Assembly: GCF_019393635.1 (NCBI RefSeq)
Contig: NC_057861.1
Span: 358,714,953-358,778,952 of the forward strand
Source: Dromiciops gliroides
Lineage: Eukaryota > Chordata > Mammalia > Microbiotheria > Microbiotheriidae
Direction of reading: 5' to 3'
DNA length: 64,000 nt
Part shown: positions 54,572 to 64,000 of the stretch, one piece after another
Layout of the letters: each line of letters begins with the position of its first letter
Numbering within the stretch: position 1 is the stretch's first letter
Notes under the pieces: generated by a model
Seen by the model: only the letters and a program-made list of their open reading frames with translations
Told to the model about the DNA's origin: nothing
Database searches by the model: none
Program-made: the position numbers and the translations under genes

Positions 54572-54834
54572 TGTAGCAATTATAATTTAATCTCTTTCCC
54601 TATCCCATGGGATTATTTTTAAAATAAAGGTATTACAGTGATTGAATGGTTTTCTGCTGGTCTCTTTGGCTCTACTTTGGTTTTCTTCTCTTTCCTTGCT
54701 ACCAAGTCATTCCATAATACATATGATTTAACTCTTTTAAGAAAATGCATTTTATCATTGTGGGGACTCTGCTATCACACAGCTAGGAATTAAAAAATGG
54801 TTTCTCAGCAATGCTCAAAATATGCTATGCTCAG

Positions 54835-54987
54835 GGGCAGCTAGGTGGCCTAGTGGATAAAGCACTGGCACTGGATTCAGGAAGACCTGAGTTCAAATCC
54901 GGCCTCAGACACTTGACACTAGCTGTGCGACCCTGTACAGTCACTTAACCCCCTTTGCCCCACAAAAACAACAACAACAACAAAAAA
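54835..54987 (+). repeat. WSINE1 SINE
   Basis: Full copy with a (CAA)n tail; identical 11-bp TSD GCTATGCTCAG at 54824-54834 and 54988-54998. Confidence 0.9.
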
Positions 54988-55224
54988 GCTATGCTCAGCA
55001 GTTTGCCACATAGTACATTGGTTTTAAGGCTTTTGTCTGCTTGTAAAAAGATCTCTTTTTTCCTGAATAAAACTAGATTCTGATTTTCATAGCTGGTTCA
55101 CTGCATGTGCTTTGTCTTATTTAATCTTAGTAAAGTAGATTTGGCAGTTTGATATGGCAGCAAAGAAAAGTAGAATGCTTTTTCTTTAGTTCTTTGTGGT
55201 ATTGATTTTTAAACCACTTATGAA

Positions 55225-55610
55225 ATTCGATCCAATAAATAAATATTGAACACCTATGCTAGGTGCTAGGGAAGATCTAAAATCTGACAAGGTAGAGTCT
55301 TTGCCCACATGAAGCTTTATATTCTGGTACAATTTGACACATTATAGGTTTAATATCAAATAATATATAGTAAGTGCATTAAAGAGGTTCAAGTGCATTG
55401 TTAGGAACAAGGGGGAAAGGATCAGTACTGGCCTGGGATGGTGGAGGGTCATGGAAATCATCAAAGAGGAAATAGAATATGGAAAGAGTATTAACAGATG
55501 GATGGAAATTCAGTAGGTGAGGAGAAAAGTCCATGTGTAAAGAAGATTGTGGATAGTGTGAATATAGACACAGAAACCTGAAAGTAATCATTTGTCTAGA
55601 TGTGTGTGTA
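55225..55610 (-). repeat. L2 LINE, 3' end
   Basis: AAATAAATATTGAACACCTATG, GCTAGGTGCTAGGGAAGATC and GAGTCTTTGCCCACATGAAG in L2 complement order; the rest to about 55610 is worn. A (TAAG)n patch follows at 55617-55637. Confidence 0.6.
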
Positions 55611-55654
55611 TGTGTGGGTAAGTAAGTAAGTAAGTTAAGTGGCACTTACTTGGT

Positions 55655-55835
55655 ACAGACTAAAGAACACAGGGGTTTGGAGTCAAAAGACCTAGTTTCA
55701 AGTACTAACTCTGCCTTACTACTTGTGTAACTTTAAGAAAGTCACTTAACTTCTGTGTCCTCAATTTTCTCATCTGGAAAATGGCAGGACAAATAAGAAC
55801 ACCTCTGAGGTCTTCTCTAATTATAAATCTATGAG
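55655..55835 (+). repeat. MIR3 SINE
   Basis: TTTGGAGTCAAAAGACCTAG, CTTGTGTAACTTTAAGAAAG, TTTTCTCATCTGGAAAATGG and CTGAGGTCTTCTCTAATTA. Confidence 0.75.
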
Positions 55836-55879
55836 AATGTCAAGCAAAAGAGTTTTCATTTTACTTTTAAAAAAAAACC

Positions 55880-56700
55880 ACGTTTCTGCATTAGTCATGT
55901 TGTGAAAGAATAATCAGAACAAAAGGGAAAACCCTCAAAAAACAGAAAACAAAAACCAAAAAAAGTAAAAATAGTATGGTTCAATCTGCATCTAGATTCC
56001 ACAGTTCTTCTTTCTGGATGTAGAGAGCATTTTCCATCATGAGTCCTTTGGAATTATCTTGGATCCTTGTATTGCTGAGAAGAGTTAAGTCTGTCATGGT
56101 TGATCATCACACAATGTTGTTGATACTGTGTACAATGTTCTCCTGGTTCTGTTCATTTCACTCAGCATCAGTTCATGTAAGTCTTTCCAGGTTTTTCTGA
56201 AATCCGCCTGATCATTGTTTCTTACAGCACAATAGTATTCCATTACATACATATACCACAACTGGTTTAACCATTCCCCAATTGATGGACATCCCCTCAA
56301 TTTCTAATTCTTTGCCACCACAAAAAGAGTTGCTACAAATATTTTTTGTACATATGGGTCCTTTTCCCTTTTTTATGATCTCTTTGGGAAAAAAAGATCT
56401 AATAGTGGGGGCAGCTAGGTGGCACAGTGGATAAAGCACCAGCCCTGCATTCAAGAGGAACTGAGTTCAAATCTGGCCTCACACACTTGACACTTACTAG
56501 CTGTGTGACCCTGGGCAAGTTACCCTCATTGCCCCACCAAAAAAAAAAAAAAAAGACCTAATAGTGGTATTGCTGGGTCAAAGTGTATGCACCATTTTAT
56601 AGCCCTTTGGGCAAAGTTCCAAATTGCTCTCCGGAATCATTGGATCAGTTCACTGCTTCACTAACAATGCATTAGTGTTCCAATTTTTCCATAGCTTCTC
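55880..56700 (-). repeat. Marsupial L1, 3' end and end of ORF2
   Basis: Well-kept minus-strand copy, split by a WSINE1 at 56409-56557: CCATCATGAGTCCTTTGGAA, TTCTCCTGGTTCTGTTCATT, TTTCTTACAGCACAATAGTA, CCCAATTGATGGACATCCCC and TGGTATTGCTGGGTCAAAG. The complement codes CPSIGEWLNQLWYMYVMEYY, the C-terminal ORF2 region. It is 5' truncated. Confidence 0.8.
56409..56557 (+). repeat. WSINE1 SINE inside L1
   Basis: Full copy; identical 10-bp TSD CTAATAGTGG at 56399-56408 and 56558-56567 falls in the L1 AATAGTGGTATTGCTGG stretch. Confidence 0.9.
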
Positions 56701-56939
56701 CATTGAATTTTACTTTTGGGGCAATAGGGGACTATTCCAAAAATTTTAAGTGAGGTGTAATGTGTCTTGTACACAGAGATTTTTTCACAGGAAAGATGAT
56801 ATTGGCTGTACCACAAAGAATGGATAGGAAGAAAGGAAAGGGGAAAACCCACAAGACTATTGAATTAGCTCTAATGGATTGTGAGAAACTGTACTAGGTT
56901 AGTGGCAGTGAGAAAAGAAGGATGGAGACAATATAAGAT

Positions 56940-57040
56940 ATTATTTTGTTGCCCAGAGTATTATACTAGGAGCTATGAGGGGAATCCAAGAGAAATAAAT
57001 TAGATAGTCCTAGTCCTGAGGAGCTTACCCACTTTAAAAG
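56940..57040 (-). repeat. L2 LINE fragment
   Basis: TATTATACTAGGAGCTATGAG and AGTCCTGAGGAGCTTACCC in L2 complement order. Confidence 0.55.
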
Positions 57041-57059
57041 ATCAATATTATAACACATC

Positions 57060-57560
57060 TTTTATTTTTAATAGTATTTTTCCAATTATATCTAAAGACA
57101 ATTTTTAGCATTCATTTTTTACAAAATTTTGAGTTTCAAATTTCTCTCCCTCCTCTCTTCCTAAAACAGTAAGCAATTTGATTTAGGTTATATATGTGAA
57201 ATCATGTAAAACATTTACATATTAGTTACAGTTGTGAAAGAAAAAAACAGACGAAAAGGGGAAAAAATGCACACATAAAAGAAAGTGAAAATAATATGCT
57301 TCCATCTACATTCAGAATCCATCAGTTCTTTCTTTGGATGTGGATAGTATGTTCCATCATGAGTCCTTTGTAATTGTCTTTGGATCATTGTATTGCTGAG
57401 AAGAGCTAACATATTCATAGTTGATCATCACACAATGTTGTTACTATGTAAAATATTATCCTGGTTCTGTTTATTTCACTTTGTATCAGTTCATACAAGT
57501 CTTTCCAGGTTTTCTGATTCTTATGGTACAAAAGTATTCCTATAGCACAGCTTGTATAAC
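57060..57560 (-). repeat. Marsupial L1 3' end
   Basis: TAGTATTTTTCCAATTATATC, TCCCTCCTCTCTTCC, TAAAACATTTACATATTAG, CCATCATGAGTCCTTTG and CAAGTCTTTCCAGGTTTTC; a second, non-overlapping-origin copy of the same 3' region as 55880-56200. Confidence 0.75.
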
Positions 57561-58479
57561 ATCTTTTGAAAAGCAAAAAGTTTGACTACTCTTATTATAT
57601 AACTGTCATTATAGCTGATAACTCTCAGTTGTCTGTGCCTTTGGAACAGAAGTATTGTCAAGAAAAAACACATTCATTAGCTCCCCTGAAAAATCTTGCC
57701 TAGCTTTACCTTTCAACTTACCTTTTCAGAGAAGTTAATTAACTAGAAAATATGATTGATTCAAGTTCTTTCTCTCCATCAAGTTCTCTAGCAATGTTAG
57801 TTGACAGAATGGAAATCTGTGAAGTGGTTAATTATTAAATCTGGTCTTTTGGACATTTATCCCACTAGTTGCTTATTTCATGGAAAAATGGTAATGCAGC
57901 TGCACAGCAGATCAAAAACAGCAACTTCCCATATGCTTTCAAAATTACTCTTTCTATTTCTAGGAACATTTTATCCTGACCTTTGTTCCCTTTTCTACTT
58001 TACCATCTGATTAGCTGCTAAAATGGACAGGTTCTAACTAGGAGAGTAATAAAATTTTGTTTTCTTTCATTTCTAGGATACTATAGACAATAGTCTGGAA
58101 GTGCTATTACTGAGATTCATCATTAAAGGATATGAATTTCAAGTGTTTTGCTATCATATAGAATATTGTGCTTGTTAGCATTGCAATCTCAGTCAACTGA
58201 GACATTTGACAAAGATTTCTTTCTCCATGCAAGAATGCCTTTGAACCATTCCTTTTTAAAAGTTCCTATGGAAACCAGTATGGCTCTGAATTTTGAAGGC
58301 TATATATTCCTCATTAATCCATTAGTCTCATTCTCTGAACCTTTTGGTTCTGAATGTTTCCATGGAGAAGCACAACTAGAAGTAAAGGTAAAATAGTATG
58401 AATTTTAGGGTGTTTTCTTCTAGCAAAGGGAATATAGTATAAAAACAGCCAAATGCTTAGTGATTGATTGGTTGATTGG
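57561..58479. other. Unassigned sequence
   Basis: About 900 bases; two plus-strand frames (57801-58010, 58148-58396) have no recognisable product. Confidence 0.45.
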
Positions 58480-58600
58480 ACAACAATTCAATTCAACAAG
58501 CATTTATTACACATCTACTATATGGCAAGCTCTGTGCTATATTCTGGGGATACAAAAACAATTAGAAATAATTTCTGGCTCCTAGAAAGGGCTACAGAAA
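58480..58600 (-). repeat. L2 LINE, part 1 (3' end)
   Basis: ATTCAACAAGCATTTATTAC, CTACTATATGGCAAGCTCTG and TCTGGGGATACAAAAACAAT. It resumes at about 59243 after an L1 insertion. Confidence 0.7.
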
Positions 58601-58604
58601 GGGC

Positions 58605-59240
58605 TAGGAAGACCAAAGGGCTTTTTGGGTTTATATCCCAAAGACATCCCCAAAAAGAGAAAAATACCTATTTGTACAGAAATATTTATAGCAGCTTTTT
58701 GTGGTGCCTAAGAATTGGAAATCAAAGGAATGCCCATCAATTGGGAAATGGCTAAACAAACTGTGGTGTATGATGGTGACGGAATATTATTGTACTATAA
58801 GAAATGACAAGCAGCATGACTTCAGAAAGGCCTGGAAAGACATGTATAAAATGATATATAGTGAAGTGGACAGAACCAAGAGAACATTGTACAGAGACAG
58901 CAATAGTGTTTGATGAGGAACTGTGAATTACCTAACTATTCTCAACAATACAGTGGACTATCGCAAAGGACTATTGATGATCCATATTATCCACCTCCAG
59001 AGAAAGAACTGGTACTGATGGAACAGACTGAAGCATGTTGCTTTTCATTTTCTTTCATTTTTTTCTTTTAATCAAGTTTTCTTGTACAAAATTACAAACA
59101 TGTTAATGTTTTACATAATCATACATGTATAACTCATATCTAATTCTTTGCTGTCTCAGGGAGGGGGGAAGGAGGGAAGGGGAAATGAGATAAAAATTGG
59201 AACCCCAAACTATAAATAAAAATGTTTATTTAAAAAAAGA
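58605..59240 (+). repeat. Marsupial L1, end of ORF2 and 3' UTR, inside L2
   Basis: The best L1 3' end here. A 70-codon open stretch (58701-58913) reads NKLWCMMVTEYYCTIRNDKQ and KDMYKMIYSEVDRTKRTLYR, the C-terminus of ORF2. It is followed by a 3' UTR with CCACCTCCAGAGAAAGAACTGG and an A-rich end near 59235. 5' truncated, as most L1 insertions are. Confidence 0.8.
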
Positions 59241-59242
59241 AA

Positions 59243-59845
59243 GTTATATTCCATATAACAACACATATAGAGAAAATTAAATAAATACAAAGTACATCTG
59301 GAGGGAGAATGATAGCAAGTGGGTAGATCAAGATAGACTTCCTGTAGGATATAGCATTTAAGCTGAACTCTGGAAAAAGCTAAGGATTCTATCAGGCATA
59401 GTAAGTATGGAGTGCATTCCTGGCATGGCAGGTAGCTTGTGTAAAAGCACAGAAATCAGAAATGTAATTCCATTGTGTAAAAAGGGCAAAAAGGCCACTT
59501 GATTGGACGCTACACAAAAGAGGAAGAATGTGTATAATAAGGCTAGAAAGTTAGTTGGGGCTAGATTTTGAAGGGCCTTAAATGTGAAACAAAGAAAATT
59601 GGGTTTGGTGGTCAAGGCAAGAGGGACCCATCAGAGCTCCTTAAACAGAGGAATGACATGTGGTTTAGGAATATCAATTTAGCACTGGGATGGAAGCTGG
59701 ATTGGAAAAGAAAAGGACTTGAGGCACACAATAAATAGAAGGCTGTTACAATTATCCAAGTGAGAGCTGATAAATGCCTGAACTAGGGAATAAGTAGAAA
59801 GAATATGGGGTGGGGAGGGAAAAAAAGAAAGAATATAGGGAAAGA
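59243..59845 (-). repeat. L2 LINE, part 2
   Basis: GCATTTAAGCTGAACTCTGG, GGAGTGCATTCCTGGCATGG, TTTTGAAGGGCCTTAAATGTG, GGAATGACATGTGGTTTAGG, GAAGGCTGTTACAATTATCC and TGCCTGAACTAGGGAATAAG. The L2 continues after a Mar1 at 59850-60060. Confidence 0.75.
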
Positions 59846-59849
59846 GAGC

Positions 59850-60060
59850 AGCAGTGGATAGGAGTCAGGAAGACTCATCTTCCTGAGTTTAAATCTGGCT
59901 TCAGATGCATAATAGCTATGTGACCCTGGGCAAGCCACTTAACCCTGTTTGCCTCAGTTTCCTCATCTGGAAAATGAACCAGAGAAAGAAACGGCAAACT
60001 ACTTTAATATCTTTGCCAAGAAAACTCCAAATGAGGTATGTGACTGAAACAACTGAAAAA
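59850..60060 (+). repeat. Mar1 SINE inside L2
   Basis: GCAGTGGATAGGAGTCAGGAAG, TGTGACCCTGGGCAAGCC, CTCATCTGGAAAATGAACC, AATATCTTTGCCAAGAAAACTCC and TGACTGAAACAACTGAAAAAC. Confidence 0.8.
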
Positions 60061-60064
60061 CAAG

Positions 60065-60285
60065 AGAGATTATGACATCTATTGTAGAGGTGGAATCAAC
60101 AACACAGCAATTGATTAGATACAAATTCTGAGGGAAATGGAGGCTTTCTAGATGACTGTTTTTGAATGTGGATGAATAGAAGGATGGTAGTGGCTGGCAG
60201 AATTAAAGAAGTTAGGAAGAGAGGAGGGTTTTCTGGGGGAAAGATAATGAATTTCACTTTGGATGTATTGAGTTTAAGAAAATAG
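60065..60285 (-). repeat. L2 LINE, part 3
   Basis: GTAGAGGTGGAATCAACAAC, AATAGAAGGATGGTAGTGGC, TTTCTGGGGGAAAGATAATG and TTGGATGTATTGAGTTTAAG. Together the three parts span about 1 kb of L2. Confidence 0.65.
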
Positions 60286-60297
60286 ACTGAGATCAGG

Positions 60298-60465
60298 AAA
60301 GCAATTGGGACCATCTGGTCTAACCTCCTCATTTTACACATGAAGAAACTGAGCCTCATGGAAGTTGAGGGTCTTGCCCAAGGTTACACAAGTAATAAGT
60401 GGTCAGTGTTAGGACTTGAAACCATTTCATCTGACTACCTGGTGCTCTTTTTCTACAACAGCAAA
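60298..60465 (-). repeat. MIR3 SINE
   Basis: CATCTGGTCTAACCTCCTC, ATTTTACACATGAAGAAACTG, TCTTGCCCAAGGTTACACAAG and ACTACCTGGTGCTCTTTTTC. Confidence 0.75.
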
Positions 60466-60554
60466 CTAATATATGTGCTTTTTTGTGTACCAGATGATGA
60501 GAAAGATGCAGAGGTTAGATAGTAAACTGTCCTGCCCTTATGAAACTGACTGTC

Positions 60555-60680
60555 TAGTCACCAGTCAATAAAGATTTATTAAATAACTACTATGTGCCAG
60601 GCACTTTGTGCTAAGCACAAAGAAGGCAAAAGTAAGTCCCTGCTCTCAAGGACTTCATAATCAGTAGATGGATGAGAGAC
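60555..60680 (-). repeat. L2 LINE 3' end
   Basis: GTCAATAAAGATTTATTAAA, CTACTATGTGCCAGGCAC and GTCCCTGCTCTCAAGGACTTC. Confidence 0.7.
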
Positions 60681-60753
60681 CAACACAGATAACTCACCTA
60701 CACAATATTACATTGCTACATGCTTTTGCTCCTTCCATAGCTCCAGTCTGCAA

Positions 60754-60786
<33 letters not shown>

Positions 60787-62159
60787 AAAACCAGTCTTCA
60801 ATAACTTGAGAAAGTAGGGTTGAATTGGACATGACATGCTTCAGGGAATTCTCCTTGGGCTCAGTTAGCAGTCTCCTATGGTCAAGAGAAACCTACTGAT
60901 TTTGCTTTGCTTAGGAGTAGAGAGGCCAGGACCACCTTGATGGGAATTCCATTTCACTTCATCCTCCCTGGTGTGAATAGAAGAATGGAGTGCCACCATT
61001 TCTTCAGAACTGTTTATTCAGAGTGATGGAAATGATTAGGGAGTAAAACAGGCTGATACAGAAGTGGAAGAGCCTACAGGCACTACTTTAAACTTATTTT
61101 AATCAGTTACCATCTAGATGTGAAACCCCAGATGGCAATGATATGAACAGATAAGAAGAGCTGTGCTGTGTTTGACTTGGCATTTTAAAAAGTAATCTTA
61201 ATCCTTCCCTCCAAACTGAACTTTAAGTTGGCCACCCAATTTGAAACTGAAACCAGAAGAATATAAACATAAAACCAAGTGTTCTGGTTTTGTGTAGGAA
61301 TCTCCCAGCTCACATGATACAAAATTTGTCTTAATGATTGCTTCATTTCTTTCTAAAGCCAAAACAAAGTGAAAAATCAATTTAAATGTGAGAGAATGAT
61401 AAGCTCAGTTCTACTCAAAATCTGTTGTTCCCATTTTAAAATTATTAACAGAGTCTTCTTTTCAGCAGCTCAGTTATATGTCTTGGCAGGAACAGAATTT
61501 GTGTTCTTGTGTTGTCCTACTTTGATCTTTAACATTTCTTACCATCTCTTATGCTATGCTTACTTTCCCCCCCCCTCCCTTTTTATTTTGTGTTCTAGTT
61601 TAGGTATTGTGGGGTTTCAAGGCTCAGAATATAGGGACTTTACTTTTTAAAACATTAATTTTTAAAAATAAGAATGATGCCTTTTGTTTTCACTTCAAAG
61701 TCATTTCTAAACATACGGGCAAAGCCACCTTTTCCCCTTCCCTTCACTGAACCCTCCCTTGTAACAAAGAAAAACAGTTCTGTAAAAACTACTTACAGAA
61801 TGACCACACCTGAGAGTGTATACTATCCCACCACTGTAGGACCTGACTTTTAAGAAAGACTGCAGTGAAAGTCCTTTAGAGATTCCTTGGTTTATAAGAC
61901 CTAGAATACTAAGGATATATGCTCTAACTGTGATGCTACTATATTTTGCATTGTTTGGGTCAAGATACAATAAATCTTCTGCAAGGCACTTGAGAGATCT
62001 TTCCTGTGGTACAAGCTTTGAGTCATGATTTTGGCTTCACTTGAATTTCACAGTTATTTTGCAATGGTTTAGAATCATGTCAAGTACATATATGTCATCA
62101 TTCCCTAAATAGTCTACTGAATGATGTGAAATTTGGATGCTTTATGAAAAAGCACCAAA
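60681..62159. other. Unassigned sequence, about 1.5 kb
   Basis: A (CAAAA)n patch lies at about 60750-60790. Frames at 61198-61970 on both strands have no recognisable product. No exon stands out. Confidence 0.45.
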
Positions 62160-62320
62160 TTTTGGGGCCAGAAGAGACTTTAGGAATCATACAGTTCTAA
62201 AATATATTTTTACAGCTGAAGAAATTGAAGCCCAGAAAGAGCTGACATTGAGCAAATCACTAACCAGATCAAGCAAGGACTAGGATCCAAGTCTCCTTAC
62301 TCCTGGCCCAGTGCCTCTTC
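62160..62320 (-). repeat. MIR3 SINE
   Basis: GGGGCCAGAAGAGACTTTAG, TTTTTACAGCTGAAGAAATTG and GACTAGGATCCAAGTCTCC. Confidence 0.7.
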
Positions 62321-62339
62321 TAGTAGGGAAAAGAAGGGA

Positions 62340-62590
62340 ATAAGCATTTATAGAGCACTTGCTATATGTCAGGCACTGTTCTAAGCACTTTTTATAAATA
62401 TTATCTCATCTGATCCTCACAGAAACTCTGGAAGGTCAATGCTATTATTATTCGCATTTTGCATTTGAGGAAACTGAGACAAAAAGGGTTAAGTGACTTA
62501 CCCAGGGTCACATAGCTAATAAGTATATGAGGCTGGACTTTAACTCAGATATTTCTAGAGCTCTACCCACTGAACCACCAATAGCCTCTA
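62340..62590 (-). repeat. MIR SINE, nearly complete
   Basis: TAAGCATTTATAGAGCACTTGC, TATGTCAGGCACTGTTCTAAG, ATCTCATCTGATCCTCACAG, GAGGAAACTGAGACAAAAAG, TTACCCAGGGTCACATAGC and TCTACCCACTGAACCACC. Confidence 0.85.
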
Positions 62591-62744
62591 ATACTTTGGA
62601 GCAGACCCACTACTCAGCAATCACTACACTCTCTTTCCTTGCATTGTATTTATGTGATTATAATTATTAGAAAACAAACCACAGTCATATTTCAGTATTT
62701 TACATAGAAGAGATTTTGAAATAATCTGAAATTTATTGAGAGAC

Positions 62745-63110
62745 AACATGGTATGGCAGATAGAAAGTGGGTTCCCTAGTGAAGAAGGCCTAGATTCAAG
62801 TTTGGTAACTTCTCAGTGCCCCTGGCAATTCTCTGTTGATCTGCTTTGGGAAAGGGAGTTTCCTCCTGGGAGTATTTTATACTAAAGCTTCTTAAACCAT
62901 GGGTCTTGATGGGGTTGAGTAACTGAATGTGGGGGTCATGAAAAATTTGGCAACAGCAAAAGGTTATGTATACCTATTTTATATACCTTAATACCTAGGA
63001 TCTCACAAAAAAATTTCTGAGAAAAAGGGGTTGCAAGTGGAAAAAGTTTAAGAAGCCTTGCTTTATACCAATGAAATCCCAGCTCTGCACAAGCAAAAAC
63101 TAAAAAAAAC
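62745..63110 (+). repeat. tRNA-type marsupial SINE split by a hAT element
   Basis: Left: GACAACATGGTATGGCAGAT, TAACTTCTCAGTGCCCCTGG and AAAGGGAGTTTCCTCCTGGG. Right: ATGAAATCCCAGCTCTGC and an A-rich end. Matches the families at 38595-38810 and 40380-40565 once 62883-63060 is removed. Confidence 0.65.
62883..63060 (+). mobile_element. Small hAT (Charlie-type) element with TIRs and 8-bp TSD
   Basis: A 178-bp non-autonomous element. The left end TAAAGCTTCTTAAAC and the complement of the right end CAAGGCTTCTTAAAC match at 13 of 15 positions. TTTTATAC (62875-62882) and CTTTATAC (63061-63068) are an 8-bp TSD with one change, the size typical of hAT. Inner phrases GGGGGTCATGAAAAATTTGG and AAAAGGGGTTGCAAGTGG recall opossum Charlie-type MITEs. 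Confidence 0.8.
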
Positions 63111-64000
63111 AAGAAAGAAATTTATTAGTACTAAATGCAGTATATACTTTTATGAATTATGGTTACTTCTGAAGAATTGGTGCTTCCTAATGGTAGACAA
63201 AACATACTAACTACTTATTTTGTTGCTGTTATTATTATTATTATTTTAAGCAGTTAAATATTTTGACAAGACCACATATGTATGCTACAAGTTCCAAAAA
63301 CTGCCTTTTTACTTATTTGCAAATTAATACTAAATACAAATACTAGAATTCTTGGTGATTAAAGCTCTGTGCGTCTGTCTGATATAGAAATTGTGATTAT
63401 TTACGATCTTGGATTTCTTATCTGAACTTAAGCAGAGGACTGGTGAGAAACTTACATTTAAAATAGACTTTATTGCCTTTTGTAGCCCCTTCTTCCCTGT
63501 TTGTCATGGTACAAAGTATGGATATGTGTATATATACACACACATATAAAAGTCTTGGTAAAGCTTAAAACAGGACTAAGACTTTTGGAACACATTGTGT
63601 GTATGTATATAGGTGTGTAGACATATATGCATATATATGCATCATATAGCATTTTACAATTAACAGCATTTTCCTCACAATCCTGTGAGATAGGAATCCC
63701 TATATTACAGATGAATAAATTGAGACCCATAGAATTAAGTGATTTGCCCAAGGGTATATATGTACATGTGGGCATGTCTCTCTAGTACACACTCATATAT
63801 GTATATGTTCATATATGGGTATACATGTTTTTATCCAGAAATTGTAGGCCTCCAGTATTCCTATAGGGAAGAGGTGATTTATTATCATTTGGGGGATTGT
63901 TCCTTATTACTTTACGCAGTTACAGTTTCTAGTTATGGTTATTTACTTGAAGGAAGAAAGATCTTTGTCTACATTCTCACCTACCCACACCACACACTCC
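63111..64000. other. Unassigned sequence with MIR fragment and TA/TG tracts
   Basis: A worn MIR complement (TTTACAATTAACAGCATTTTCC, TCCTGTGAGATAGGAATCCC, TGAATAAATTGAGACCC, AAGTGATTTGCCCAAGG) lies at about 63650-63755. TA/TG/CA-rich patches flank it (63520-63550, 63595-63645, 63795-63830). No exon recognised. Confidence 0.5.

Noticed and set aside
58701-58913. 70-codon ORF as a host gene
   Set aside because: It is the C-terminus of L1 ORF2, with parallel copies at 56094-56300 (minus) and 37090-37300.
1-64000. CRISPR array, operon, phage or bacterial island
   Set aside because: Dense SINEs, LINEs and LTRs show vertebrate nuclear DNA; the direct repeats present are TSDs and microsatellites, not spaced arrays.

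Overview
The window is vertebrate nuclear DNA, AT-rich and almost wholly non-coding. It most likely comes from an Australian marsupial. About 33 copies or pieces of one tRNA-type SINE (head GGGGCAGCTAGGTGGC, CORE-type tail GTGTGACCCTGGGCAAGTCACTTAACC, A-rich 3' end) match what I know as WSINE1 of Australian marsupials. Marsupial Mar1 SINEs, old mammalian MIR, MIR3, L2 and L3/CR1 fragments, and pieces of a marsupial-type L1 accompany them. Species assignment below Australidelphia is not possible by eye. Family names come from remembered consensus sequences, not from a search.

The only good candidate for a host gene is at 44.3-45.1 kb. A CpG island there carries a GC box, an inverted CCAAT box, a GC-rich leader and an ATG in good Kozak context, followed by 61 coding bases and a CAG/GTGACG splice donor. 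If real, this is the first coding exon of a plus-strand gene whose intron 1 fills the rest of the window. I do not recognise the 20-residue peptide, and I see no later exon.

The rest is repeats and unassigned sequence. 0-8 kb: WSINE1, L3/CR1, L2 and two copies of an unnamed palindromic-ended DNA element. 8-17 kb: WSINE1 copies, one L1 3' end, a third copy of the unnamed element and a repeat-poor AT-rich block near 9.2-9.8 kb. 17-21 kb: a retroviral LTR with a little adjoining internal sequence, then L1. 25-28 kb: an LTR-like block and L1. 34-38 kb: L1 pieces in odd order. 40.9-41.3 kb: a solo LTR. 46-54 kb: an L3/CR1 fragment, a decayed Tc1-like transposon broken by a SINE that is itself broken by a 404-bp unknown insert, and an L2 broken by three or four later insertions. 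55-60 kb: L1 and L2 nests. 62.7-63.1 kb: a small hAT element inserted cleanly into a SINE. Long (CT)n and (GGAA)n tracts lie at 43.2 and 33.9 kb.

Nearly all open reading frames over 60 codons fall in SINEs, LINEs or simple repeats and are not genes. I see no tRNA, rRNA, snRNA or CRISPR. The interest of the window is mainly in insertion order, target-site duplications (TSDs) and a few repeats I cannot name.
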